Positions 22,601 to 29,400 of a stretch of 64,000 nt of DNA are shown in pieces. Position 1 is the first letter of the stretch, and each line of letters opens with the position of its first letter. The notes under the pieces were generated by a model. The model had not been told where the DNA came from, did no database searches, and saw nothing but the letters and a program-made list of their open reading frames with translations. The stretch comes from Watersipora subatra. Its lineage: Eukaryota > Bryozoa > Gymnolaemata > Cheilostomatida > Watersiporidae. The stretch covers positions 54,175,196 through 54,239,195 of the forward strand of contig NC_088708.1 in assembly GCF_963576615.1 (NCBI RefSeq), in the 5' to 3' direction. The position numbers and the translations under genes are program-made.

Positions 22601-23494
22601 GCCAGTTGCGTATCGTCAGTTGCGTATCGTCAGTTGCTTATCGTCAGTTGCTTATCATCAGTTGCTTATCGTCAGTTGCGTATCGTCAGTTACGTATCGT
22701 CAGTTGCGTATCGTCAGTTGCGTATCGTCAGTTGCGTATCGTCAGTTGCGTATCATCAGTTGCGTATCGTCAGTTGCTTTTCGTCAGTTGCGTATTGTCA
22801 GTTGCGTATTGTCAGTTGCTTTTTGTCAGTTACATATTGTCTGTTACGTATTGTCAGTTGCATATTGTCAGTTGCGTATCGTCAGTTGCGCATTTTCAGT
22901 TGCGTATTGTCAGTTGCTTATTGCCAGTTGTGTATTGTCAGTTGCGTATTGTCAGTTGCTTATTGCCAGTCTCTTATTGCCAGTTGTGCATTGCCCATTG
23001 CCAGTTGCTCTCGTACATTGTCAGTTTTTTGTTACCAGTTGCACATTGTCAGCTGTAAAGAATTATTTGTGCAGTGTTAGTATCCCATTATTGGTTGTAC
23101 AATGCCAGTGTATTGCCAGTTGCAAAAAGTTAGTTGTGCATTATCAGTTGCCCATTATCGATCGTTATAGCTGAATGAATATAGATTCAAATGAAAGAAG
23201 TGTTTTATATGCTTACCTGCTATTTTTGAGAAACAGTTCCATTACTCTAATTTTTTGAAATTCTACAGATAATGATGTGATGTAGCCAATTTCCTTAACC
23301 TGTTCAAGCAAAAAGAAAGGCAATAAATTTACAAAAGATTTTGTTCGATACTGATCACAATATTATACAAGGATACAACCTACCTTCATCAGCACATCAA
23401 CCTGCTGGTGAGCAGGAAGAATTTTATAATCTTGGCAAACTGATTGAAGATGCCTGGCAGCAATATCAACAGCTAAATCATACAAAGACTGCAT
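1305..23494 (-). CDS. APPBP2: Amyloid protein-binding protein 2 homologue, complete, 12 coding exons
   Basis: Joining 23384-23494, 23217-23299, 22160-22314, 19851-19974, 17466-17637, 11335-11498, 10579-10684, 9795-9919, 7141-7226, 6186-6376, 4993-5158 and 1305-1660 on the - strand gives an unbroken 612-residue frame; every junction is GT/AG with matching phase. Human APPBP2 is about 585 residues and collinear. Near-identical blocks are HPKYADAMMDYGFYLLNLDH, SDHLLLASSKRV, NVQTAKHYGNLGRLYQ, EDYEVALSIGHLASLYNYDM and GYSGLQYDYRGLI. The family has an N-terminal Elongin-BC/CUL2-binding region followed by tetratricopeptide repeats; it is known to bind the APP basolateral sorting signal and to act as a CRL2 substrate receptor for C-terminal degrons. 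A BC-box-like SLxxxAxxxI is visible at residues 3-11. The start is the first ATG after an in-frame stop about 50 bases upstream; a short extra 5' exon cannot be excluded. Confidence 0.95.
1661..2382. other. APPBP2 intron 11, 3' part: no gene seen
   Basis: AT-rich. About 1835-1960 resembles 11150-11260 and the interior of the mariner-like elements at 15300-16460 (ATTTTTCTATCA and a GCGGTGATTTGACTGCCAGG block), so it is probably an old fragment of the same repeat. No coding frame with homology was seen. Confidence 0.4.
2383..2588 (-). mobile_element. Short Helitron-like element (subfamily B)
   Basis: On the - strand it begins TCTATATAAATG and ends CTAG, followed by T. It aligns with 32377-32588 (+ strand) and with the ends of 3862-4416. 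The interior includes the imperfect hairpin CTGGTTTTCAGGAACCAG. It is non-coding, so a non-autonomous copy. Confidence 0.55.
2631..3486 (-). mobile_element. Non-autonomous Helitron-like element H1
   Basis: Read on the - strand it starts TCTCAGTGTTTG (preceded by A) and ends with the hairpin CCCAGGCAACACCGGG, then CTAG followed by T. These are the Helitron hallmarks: TC start, subterminal hairpin, CTRR end and A/T insertion with no target duplication. The 470-base body matches 8560-9020 (CAATTAATACGAACTGA, AAAGGTTACTGTTSCA-type blocks). Near the 5' end the opposite strand carries a tRNA-like module (box-B-like GAGTTCAAATCC at 3396-3407). No transposase frame. Confidence 0.65.
4097..4140. repeat. 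Perfect inverted repeat, 20-bp arms, 4-base loop
   Basis: Left arm 4097-4116 (ending CTGTCTGGTTC), loop TCAT, right arm 4121-4140 (starting GAACCAGACAG). It sits inside the Helitron-like element 3862-4416. Confidence 0.95.
4246..4295. repeat. Perfect inverted repeat, 23-bp arms, same loop as 4097-4140
   Basis: Left arm 4246-4268, loop TCAT, right arm 4273-4295. It is a second copy of the hairpin in the tandemly duplicated core; the arms are three bases longer because AATTT is present. Confidence 0.95.
4455..4995. repeat. Degenerate 43-bp minisatellite abutting the exon 11 donor
   Basis: About 12 diverged copies of a unit such as GTGAAGACATCAAGGCATG plus a YTTGCCTATGCCAATTGATTTTTA-type half. 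The last copy, CATCAAGTAAGCATACTTATG at 4977-4997, is the exon 11 splice donor itself. Confidence 0.85.
4993..5158 (-). CDS. APPBP2: APPBP2 exon 11
   Basis: 166 nt; encodes AEEMHKKAIETKEAILGAED, then YEVALSIGHLASLYNYDM and ELYKRSIDI. It is nearly identical to human. The donor A|gtatgc lies directly against, and resembles, the 43-bp minisatellite of the adjacent intron. Confidence 0.92.
5428..6106. repeat. 21/42-bp minisatellite in APPBP2 intron 10
   Basis: About 30 copies of a 21-base unit alternating CTATCTACAGCTCACCT and CTATCTATGGCTCACCT types. Because 21 is a multiple of 3, all three + frames stay open (up to 228 codons); these are repeat artefacts with a Tyr/Ser/Leu-rich translation, not genes. 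Confidence 0.95.
6186..6376 (-). CDS. APPBP2: APPBP2 exon 10
   Basis: 191 nt; encodes LILEEMAIDTTNMNEAKKLL, then LAKLVFGDHNVQTAKHYGNL and GRLYQ, a classic TPR consensus. Donor GAG|gtgagt; ends phase 0. Confidence 0.92.
6377..7140. other. APPBP2 intron 9: no gene seen
   Basis: It holds a GT-rich microsatellite around 6647-6682 (GTGTGTGTGCGCGTGTGTG) and otherwise AT-rich unique sequence. Confidence 0.5.
7141..7226 (-). CDS. APPBP2: APPBP2 exon 9
   Basis: 86 nt; encodes AMKIFVSILPSDHLLLASSK and RVR, matching human HILPEDHLLLASSKRVKAL. Donor gtgggt; ends phase 1. Confidence 0.9.
7911..8341. repeat. 19-bp minisatellite, about 22 copies, APPBP2 intron 8
   Basis: The unit is TTTGTGACGAGTACAGTAC with variants TGC, TGA and AGG in the middle. 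Three units make 57 bases, so a - strand frame of 167 codons stays open (repeating VLVTKYCTRHKVLYSSQST); it is not a gene. Confidence 0.97.
8370..8524 (-). mobile_element. 5' terminal fragment of a Helitron-like element (H3)
   Basis: On the - strand it begins TCTCAATGTTTGTCTGTC with flanking A, the same start as H1 and H5. The + strand carries the tRNA-like module (GCGAGTTCAAAGCC near 8424-8437). The rest of the element is not recognisable to the left of about 8370, where the 19-bp array lies. Its 5' end is only 12 bases from the 3' CTAG end of H2. Confidence 0.55.
8537..9243 (-). mobile_element. Non-autonomous Helitron-like element H2
   Basis: On the - strand it starts TCTCAAAGTATGTCTGCC and ends with hairpin ACCC..GGGT, then CTAG followed by T. 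The body matches H1 over several hundred bases. The 5' flank is T rather than A, as in element 14554-14881, so a subfamily difference or one-base mis-delimitation is possible. Confidence 0.6.
9268..9550. repeat. Dispersed repeat family D2, copy 1
   Basis: Aligns in the same orientation with 52965-53260: shared blocks TTTGCAGCRTAG, CCTTGCTGT, AAAATCAATTYAAATTGA, GGTGTGYGC and GATCTTGGAACGGA-type sequence. Non-coding; class unknown. Confidence 0.65.
9795..9919 (-). CDS. APPBP2: APPBP2 exon 8
   Basis: 125 nt; encodes KALQIRQHIFGGANLHVALS, then HEDLAYAHYVEEY and GDFDTA, matching human DIRQSVFGGKNIHVATAHED. Acceptor tttgcag, donor gtatgg; ends phase 2. Confidence 0.92.
10085..10305 (-). mobile_element. 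tRNA-derived SINE-like element
   Basis: On the - strand a tRNA-like segment reads GGTGGTTGGAGTGGTGCAGA (box-A region) and later GTTGTGAGTTCTAATCCGG (box-B region, about 10140-10165). Upstream there is CTGGCAGTCTGATGTGC and TGAGAGATTGTCATG. The same order of blocks occurs at 58165-58330 and 58410-58600. No tRNA cloverleaf survives, so it is not called as a tRNA. Confidence 0.6.
10579..10684 (-). CDS. APPBP2: APPBP2 exon 7
   Basis: 106 nt; encodes HPKYADAMMDYGFYLLNLDH and SAVSVYK, one of the most conserved TPR units of the family. Acceptor gcgtag, donor gtcagg; ends phase 0. Confidence 0.92.
11335..11498 (-). CDS. APPBP2: APPBP2 exon 6
   Basis: 164 nt; encodes QAFQYSLLALKEL through VLRLCSKGFVVKRNLKLAGR and IIKKAMKLA, aligning with human VLRQASKACVVKREFKKAEQ. 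Donor CA|gtaagt; ends phase 2. Confidence 0.9.
11999..12501 (-). pseudogene. Decayed Helitron replicase/helicase N-terminal coding fragment
   Basis: Translating the - strand across frames gives SSEEREDRLRKVRMRKAAAR and ALETEQQRNRHLAN (12501-12389), then ERRAQLQHLRLIRNINKNKQ (about 12390-12310), RSLELDEQRA, then KIDKICHYCQAIKWKDETPA (about 12149-12087), SEPLKSLL and, after another frameshift, LSNIRKYNN near 12000. The repeated ExRxxRLxxxRxRxAAxRAxET pattern followed by a CxxC zinc-finger segment and EPLKxLL...HFLxNIRKYN is the known order at the start of animal Helitron proteins. There are at least two frameshifts and two stops. It is inserted in APPBP2 intron 5 on the same strand as the host gene; no Rep catalytic or helicase part was seen. 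Confidence 0.75.
12541..13530. other. AT-rich intronic stretch, no gene seen
   Basis: Very AT-rich with short direct repeats (GAACTATAACTGAATATG three times near 12595-12640). Nothing coding was seen. Confidence 0.4.
13535..14321 (-). mobile_element. Helitron-like 5' end with tRNA-like module, split by a foldback element
   Basis: The flanks of the foldback element (13535-13616 and 14290-14321) join into the arrangement seen at other Helitron-like 5' ends: + strand tRNA-like GTGTAGGGGTTAACTC and GGTATCGAATCTCC, then CTATAACTGGACAGACAC and a TA-rich tail. The TCTCA terminus is altered here (TGTGAGTG on the - strand). Confidence 0.5.
13621..14285. mobile_element. Foldback DNA transposon with about 290-bp inverted arms, TTAA flanks
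   Basis: The left end GGTACGGCCACACATGCC and the right end (- strand) GGTATGGCCACACGTGCC begin inverted arms that align through ACGAAACGCTTTTAATTGG, TAGCAGCTTTCGCAATT and TATAGTCCAAGACA to about 13910 and 14000; the loop is roughly 90 bases. TTAA directly flanks both ends (13617-13620 and 14286-14289), consistent with a TTAA target duplication as in piggyBac-type elements, although the ends are not typical CCC termini. Non-coding. Confidence 0.8.
14320..14550. repeat. (TA)-rich cryptically simple sequence
   Basis: Runs of TATATA mixed with TACATGTATA and TTTTATATAT; similar sequence at 15655-15915 and 16900-17210 separates the neighbouring elements. Open frames here (Tyr/Ile-rich) are artefacts. 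Confidence 0.9.
14554..14881 (-). mobile_element. Short Helitron-like element H4
   Basis: On the - strand it starts TCTCAAAGTATGTATGTG and ends with ACCCGGGCAACGCTGG, then GTAG where CTAG is expected. The interior contains two diverged tandem copies of a block with CAGCTTATAAACAATGA and CACTTGCYATTAGCC, also present in H5 and H6. Confidence 0.6.
14908..15651. mobile_element. Mariner/pogo-like TIR element, copy 1
   Basis: The left end CAGTCAAACATGGATAACTC is inverted at the right end (GAGTTATCCATGTTTGACT), flanked by TA. The interior has no intact transposase. It is about 85-90% similar to 15921-16899 in the same orientation. Confidence 0.8.
15921..16899. mobile_element. Mariner/pogo-like TIR element, copy 2, with internal duplication
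   Basis: Same terminal inverted repeats as 14908-15651, with TA at 15919-15920 and 16900-16901. A block of about 215 bases (16339-16558) is directly repeated at 16559-16775, making this copy longer. Non-coding. Confidence 0.85.
17466..17637 (-). CDS. APPBP2: APPBP2 exon 5
   Basis: 172 nt; encodes ILHVQNGYCCYSEA through AMLHFAKSHYTW, matching human LLHVRNGNCKYHLGE and LFAKSHYDE. The donor TGG|gttcgt is weaker than the others but gives the right phase (0) and alignment. Confidence 0.85.
17840..18276. mobile_element. Mariner-like TIR element (MITE), 437 bp
   Basis: The left end CAGTGGAACCTTAGTGCTTG and right end GAGCACCAAGGTTCTACTG form inverted repeats flanked by TA. Interior non-coding. It lies in APPBP2 intron 4. 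Confidence 0.8.
18277..19850. other. Rest of APPBP2 intron 4: no gene seen
   Basis: AT-rich. A short direct repeat TTCACATGTTTGTGAAATG, itself palindromic, occurs twice around 18995-19052. The open frames here show no recognisable domain. Confidence 0.4.
19851..19974 (-). CDS. APPBP2: APPBP2 exon 4
   Basis: 124 nt; encodes DFLAEAGWYMDAERVYTLAL, aligning with human FLSDAGWYSDAEKVF, the start of the TPR solenoid. Donor gtgagt; ends phase 2. Confidence 0.9.
19975..21586. other. Part of APPBP2 intron 3: no gene seen
   Basis: Contains an ATGTACATGTACATGTAT simple repeat near 20830-20865 and an inverted pair GTGTAATCGTCTGCTATTG / CAATAGCAAGCAATTACAC around 20459-20510. No coding signal. Confidence 0.4.
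21587..22095. mobile_element. Probable old TIR element (MITE), about 510 bp
   Basis: The left end CGGTAGAACTTCCTTTAGC is loosely inverted at the right end (- strand CAGTGGAAACTCTACTTAAG), with further match inside (CGAATACAAAATTTCC versus CGTAAGCAGAAAATTTG). TA is present on the left only. Divergence makes the limits uncertain. Confidence 0.4.
22160..22314 (-). CDS. APPBP2: APPBP2 exon 3
   Basis: 155 nt with acceptor ttatag and donor gtaagc; ends phase 1. It encodes GIFQCLMDQADCSIAVFYTQ and continues to LQFAIEFG, matching human HHCFQALMDHGVKVASVLAY. A + strand open frame over the same bases is its shadow. Confidence 0.85.
22573..23055. repeat. 14-bp minisatellite, about 34 copies, APPBP2 intron 2
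   Basis: Unit GTTGCGTATCGTCA, grading to GTTGCGTATTGTCA and GTTGCTTATTGCCA. The right part is more degenerate than the left. Open frames over it in three phases (169-212 codons, repeating SVAYRQLRIVSCVS) are artefacts. Confidence 0.97.
23217..23299 (-). CDS. APPBP2: APPBP2 exon 2
   Basis: 83 nt with acceptor gaacag and donor gtaagc; ends phase 2. It encodes KEIGYITSLSVEFQKIRVME, aligning with the human segment GRLCQLGSEFCELEVFAKVL. Confidence 0.85.
23384..23494 (-). CDS. APPBP2: APPBP2 exon 1 (start codon)
   Basis: 37 codons from ATG 23494-23492 to donor AAG|gtaggt, phase 0. It begins MQSLYDLAVDIAARHL and carries the BC-box-like SLxxxAxxxI, then an ILPAHQQVDVL segment that sits where the human protein has SLPENIQFDV, the likely cullin-box region. 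An in-frame TAA lies about 50 bases upstream. Confidence 0.85.
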
Positions 23495-26402
23495 GATGTC
23501 GCAATTGTGTCTGTTTCCTGTAACTGCACTCGTATTCTTCTCTTAGGTTTGCTTGATTGATAGCTGTCAAAACATGACAGTGAAAGGAACTACAGAAACA
23601 TTTAGGGAGATTAAGGAAAATATGTACTGGTGGAGATATGTGGATGCTAAGTAGTACACACAACCAACAACAAACTTAAGAGTTCAACAAGAAAACAATG
23701 TGGAAAATAGACTACCTCACTTAAAGGTTGTCTTGCAACAAAATTCACATTACAGTTATTTAATATCAAAAGGTTCACCATGTCTTACTCTGCTGTGTTG
23801 TAGGAGCAAAATATGTGGAAATGTGATTAGAAGATCTTAAAAGCTCAAAAATGAACAGTTAATCGCAGCCATCACGAAAACGCCGTAGGTTGGAATCCCT
23901 TTATTTTGATGACATATTCAACTCGACGTGGTTATTGTTTTGACACGATCAGAATTGAATATACAATTATTTTCACACAATCGTAGAAATCACCCTGTGG
24001 AATGATTACTGTTCATGGAAGAATGACCCAGATCCAAAATGTCACCAAAAGTAATCATATTATCACAAAGCAACAGCAATGGCAATTATAAATTTGAGGT
24101 AAGAGTATACTTCTTTTAATGATAGAACGACAAAAAACTAGGAAAGGTAAATAAAAGCACGCATTCAGACATTCTGTAATGCATGCTAGTGACCTTAATA
24201 CATTCTTACATTCTAACAAGATTGATCTTTGAGATAATCAAACCTTTGTGTCAATATAATGAGTCAATTTAGTGCGATAAAACCCCTTGTCCTTCACACA
24301 AAAAACTTACACATTCCCAAAACGTCAAGGAATCTTGCTATGTTTACTTCTACAAAATGGACATCTTAGACCTTAAATCTATCTTCTCTTGTAACATTGT
24401 GCTGGTTTTACCACTAGATTTAAAATTATGTCGGATTTCCAAAAAAATTATCAAATAGTTTTCAAAACGAAATGAATTTAGTCTTCAACTTTTCAAATAC
24501 CTAACATCATATGCTTACCAGATTGAAAGATTGTTTACTTAAAACCACAAATCCAAGGATTAGTCAAGAGTCCATAGACTAATTCTACTATTATCCTACT
24601 TTTTTAAGCTCCCAGCAATCACGAACCTTTCCCCTTCACTTCTGCCAAATATACAAATGCGTTACAAAATTCACCTTTCTTAACCTCTGTGAGAACACAT
24701 ATTGTGAGAAATGACTGTCAAACAGGTACCCAAGCGCTCGATTCAACCTACTTGTGTCTGTGGTAACTTTATCTCACATATTAGAAGTTTTGTGTTTTGT
24801 TTGTGGTGTGTTTTATTTGCACTGCCAGAATAGTTATGAATCAGTGTGAATTATTTGTGACTAGGATCTGGAAATGATTGCATTCTCCACACTCAAAACA
24901 TGTGTTTGACTTGGACTCACCTTGCCAGGAGGCGTATTAGTTTACTTTTCCCAGCACATTGTGATCCCAAATTATTGGCAGTTACTTCTGCATCTCAGCA
25001 TACTTTAGAACTTTATTTAAGCTGACAAAATCTGTGTATGAATCCAGCGTTCTGATTTCTATGCCTAACAACAACAGCATCCTCCAAAACATTATTTATT
25101 ATAAATCTCATCTACCTTGTGTATAGGTGGGTTAAGTTTAATAACAGAAAATTGTGACTATTGTGATTACCACTTTTCAAAAGATATAATTTTAATTCCA
25201 ATTTTGAGAATGGGATTTAAGTAAGAGTCCAATTTGCTACAAACCATTACTTTTTACAACTGTGCCAAAAGAGTGTGTAGTAAAATTAATGCTGTATCTA
25301 AAATGATGGTACACAATTGCTGAAGATGAGATGTGACATGAACCCACATGGTCAAAAGAGTTTCATCAATATTGTGGAGCAAAAATACATTTTCATACTA
25401 GCTTATTATTATCTCTCGGTAGAAACGCAAAGAGCTTAGATATCACACATGCTGCCATAGCGGTATAATTAAAACTGCTGTTTTATTTAATTAAACAAAA
25501 AATGGTCATTGCAAATAAATCAATAAAATTAGCAAATTAGTAGTCCTTCTAGAGCAGGAATGACTAGCCTACGACTACTTTTGCTCTGGTCAGTAAGTTA
25601 GATAACAAAAAGTTGTCCCTCAGTTTATTTACTACTATTGTTTGTGTCGCTAACCAAATTACACATTAATACATCCAGATGTTTTCAATCACAAACGTTT
25701 ACAACAAAAGACTTCACATGAAAATACCAGAAGACTAGTATTTCTACATGCTTTAAAAAATACCTTTTTAATACAGAAAATAGTACTATCATTAGAAATT
25801 AGCTGCAGTTATGAACCAAAATGAGAATTATACAAATGCGTTTTATAATACCTTCGTTTTCAAATTTACAAGATTATTATATAATACATAGGCTACCTGA
25901 GCGCATCTAAAATGTTGTTAGTTTAAGCGCTCAGCGGCCAAGCTGCCTAAAAACAGTTCGTCCAATTCAATAACTTTCTCTAAAAGACTTATATGACAAG
26001 AATAACAAAAAAGATGCTAAAGTAAAATAAAACCTCATTAGATTTGGTGTCGCTTTTAAAATCTACAGATGGCTAACGCAGTTAGAACTAAATTTTACGC
26101 TATAGTTTTCAACTACCTTTTCTTTTGCCCGAGTTTATCATACGACGATCTTTCGATGATGCTACTAAGTCAACTTAAACGGCCGTGACATAATTTAACT
26201 CCTTCGATGAGATAGTGTCCACGTTCGTCTAGCCATAACGTACACACTTTATATGTGTGTTATGCGCACCTGGAACCTGGGCTATAATTATCTAGATAAA
26301 GGTTTCACAAATCTCACATTGTCACTAGGAAGGACTTTCCAGCTATCTGCACAGTTGATCTCGTAGATGCATCTGCAGCATTTGTTTTCTTAAAACAGAA
26401 TA
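23495..26402. other. Intergenic region between divergent APPBP2 and CDIPT
   Basis: 2.9 kb holding both presumed promoters and 5' UTRs. It is AT-rich, with no CpG-rich block, no recognisable TATA/initiator pair that I would defend, and no coding frame with homology. Confidence 0.5.
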
Positions 26403-26448
26403 ATGACGACCTCACGAGAAGTTCTTGTATTTGTTCCTAATCTTATAG
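26403..26448 (+). CDS. CDIPT: CDIPT exon 1 (start codon)
   Basis: 46 nt; MTTSREVLVFVPNLI plus one base, donor G|gtaaag. It matches human MPDENIFLFVPNLIG. The open frame that runs on past the donor is intronic. Confidence 0.92.
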
Positions 26449-29400
26449 GTAAAGCACTGTGTGGCATTCATGACAACCACTACGCAATTACACCGACAAA
26501 ATGTTTTACGTTCATATGGTTATACCTAGGATTTAAACAGTGTTTCTTGGTGGTTCTAGTGCTTAACTATATATTTTTTTATATAGTTACCAAAAGAATT
26601 GCAGCACTTGTGGATTTTCTCCATAAAATCAACAAATTACTTCCGTTATTCCTTCATTCCAACATTCGTTATTTCTATAAGCCTGAATTTACTTATTTTA
26701 TTCTCATTCTGTTTTTCATGGTCTGCCTGCAGAGGCCCTTTTGTGGTTTTGTTGATTTTTTGCAAATAAATTCGAGTATCGCCTTATATATGCATTGGCT
26801 ATGAATGTTTAGCGGTAGCTTCTGTGCATAGTGCAGATTAAAAATGAGCATTTTACATTTGTGTGATTTTATTAAGAGGAGGAGGAGGCTGAAAAACAAT
26901 TTTTATTAAATATGGCCAGTTTCTGTGATGTTAAATCTATATATAAATCTCAAAATTTGTGTGCGATTTTGTGTGTCCAGCTATAGCTATTAAAATTTAG
27001 GTACGAAATATCAGTTTCACGCTGGATTTGAGCTAGGAACCTCCCGCTCACCAGGACAATATCTTACCAAATAAGCTACGCATGATTAATGGATTAAGTG
27101 AGCGATATATGTCACTATCTGGGTAAAAATACGCATACCGTGCTGCGTTAACGCAAGTCATTAAAGCTTGCTCTCACGGCTCTATTAGTGAGTTCAATAA
27201 TAAGTTTTCTAACTAGCTTACTCAAATTAGCCATTGGTAATGTGTCAGGCTAATAGCAAGTGGCAGGCAACTGCATTAGCTGTCACTGTTTATAAGCTGG
27301 TTTTTATTACCCGTGCAATGCCGGGCATTCCGCTAGTCTTACTATAAAATTACCTTGGGAGCTAATTTGCCTCACATTTGTTGGACATCGCCAAAAAAAA
27401 GAAAACTACCTTTTGCTGATATCTCATGGCCATCATTTGTTATACATATTTCAATAGTTATCATCCTCGTTATTTTCTTTCATTTTTATACAGCTTTTGT
27501 TTCTATACGACAAAATTTACAAAACATTGCGCATATTTATAACTCATCACTTTCATATTACTGTATTCAACATTATTATGTAAAAGGTACAACTAAGCAC
27601 TTAGACGTATTATGCGTCATCTGATTTATCTTTTGCACCAGTATAACATTTTTATAATATACTGCTACAAGTTAATTAATTGTTTATTCATCAATGATGC
27701 TCAGTTAATACACGGGTATGCTTACTGTCATATAAGGGTCATTGAAAAATAAAAGCTTCTATAGAGCGTACAGCTCAAGAATGAAGTATAAAAAGCAGTG
27801 ATTTGCTAGAAAAGTGATGCCTTACATATATAATTTGCTTAGCCTGAGCACTCATTAAATTTTAATCATTGTCATACTCTTTTAAATGTGGCTGGTCTTG
27901 TGGTCCTGCTGCTATCGGATGATACCGGTAGTATTTTCAAGATGATAATTATGCATTGTGTCAGGATGTATGAATAGGCATGAGAATGCTGATTAGCTAT
28001 CCTATATCCCTTTCATCTTAGCCACTGGTAGTCTCTATTACCTTTCCTGATATTTCCGAATTTTATCGAGTATCATAATAGCAAATTAATTCTTATAATT
28101 CGGGCTTCTTCTAGGTAATAATTTTGAAATACTCTCATTTCTATTATATTACTAATATTGTTGCAAGTTTCTATATATCATATACAAAAATATTCATAGA
28201 GATATTTGGTTGTAGGATATGCAAGAATAATTCTAGCTATTCTCTCCTGCTACTACATGCCGATCGACTATGTGACAGCAGGGACATGCTATGTAATCAG
28301 TGGTCTGCTGGATGCATTAGATGGTCATGCTGCAAGATACCTCAATCAAAGTATGTCAGGAAGATAATCATTTGTGCCATTACAAAATGGAGCATTTGTG
28401 TAAGCATTCAAGGGAAGGTTCTTCATGTCAAGCTAGTGTATCTATAGCAACCTTTGATATGCAATTTTGAACAATACACTCTTGTTTGCGGTGCTTTCAG
28501 TTTTACCTTTTAAATATCAATTTTATGTACATCAATTTGTTAGGAATAATTTATAAGATAAAAACTTCTTTTATTCGCATGAACTACACATTAGCAACTT
28601 AAATAAAATTTGTTATTCTTCTAGTGACCATTCTTACAGCTTGCAATGCATGTAAGCACGGCAAATTTTTTATATTATGACTCTTTTTGTAAAAAAAGAG
28701 CATTTAATACACACGGACTGCAGTGATTGCGAACAGACGCTTCACCTGACACAATCTTGCCTGATGTTTTTCTCTTGGAGCTTTGTGTGAAAAATTGATT
28801 CATTAAGTAATTTGCCTGGACATAGACAAAAATTGCTGCAAAGTCGTTTCTTCCAATGTGCTCTGAGCTGATAGAACTAAAGGTTTTTTTAATTGACCTG
28901 CTTGCCTAATTTTGCATATCAATACTTTGCATTCATCAACTCTCCAGCAATGCTGAACTTAGTCGCTAGCAACTAGGGATTTAAATAGGCATCCATGTCT
29001 TGTTGCAAACATGATCTGCTAGCCGCTGGTGTAAATTTTATTTTTTCGAATGTTTATAATCTAGGTCATTCACGTAGAGCATGGCGTGACAGTCACGAAT
29101 TAATTAAAATTACAACATTAATGATAGGTTGTTGTCGCAGCTCGTCTCACTGCTTCAGGTACGGCTGTAATTCATACTGAAGCAATGATACCACTTCATC
29201 TAATTGACGTTGACAAAATAGTAGAGTTTGGAATTACACAGTTTGGTAATTTCATTCTTAACTAGTGTGATTTACTGGCAGCGCTTGGACAGATAATCAT
29301 CAACATTTTCGCATCAATATTTTAAAGCTTTTTGTATCCTCTTCCCTTCTAAGATGTCTATTCACTGTGACCAGGAAATCTCAAACTTAAGTAACCTTAA

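Noticed and set aside
22489..23174. Cys/Val-rich + strand open frames up to 212 codons
   Set aside because: 14-bp minisatellite read in three frames; between APPBP2 exons 2 and 3 on the opposite strand.
26403..26804. 133-codon open frame starting at the CDIPT ATG
   Set aside because: Only the first 46 bases are exon; beyond the GT donor it is intron, and homology resumes at 28216.
27355..27624. 89-codon hydrophobic open frame
   Set aside because: Intronic, no homology, no splice sites, composition typical of AT-rich noise.
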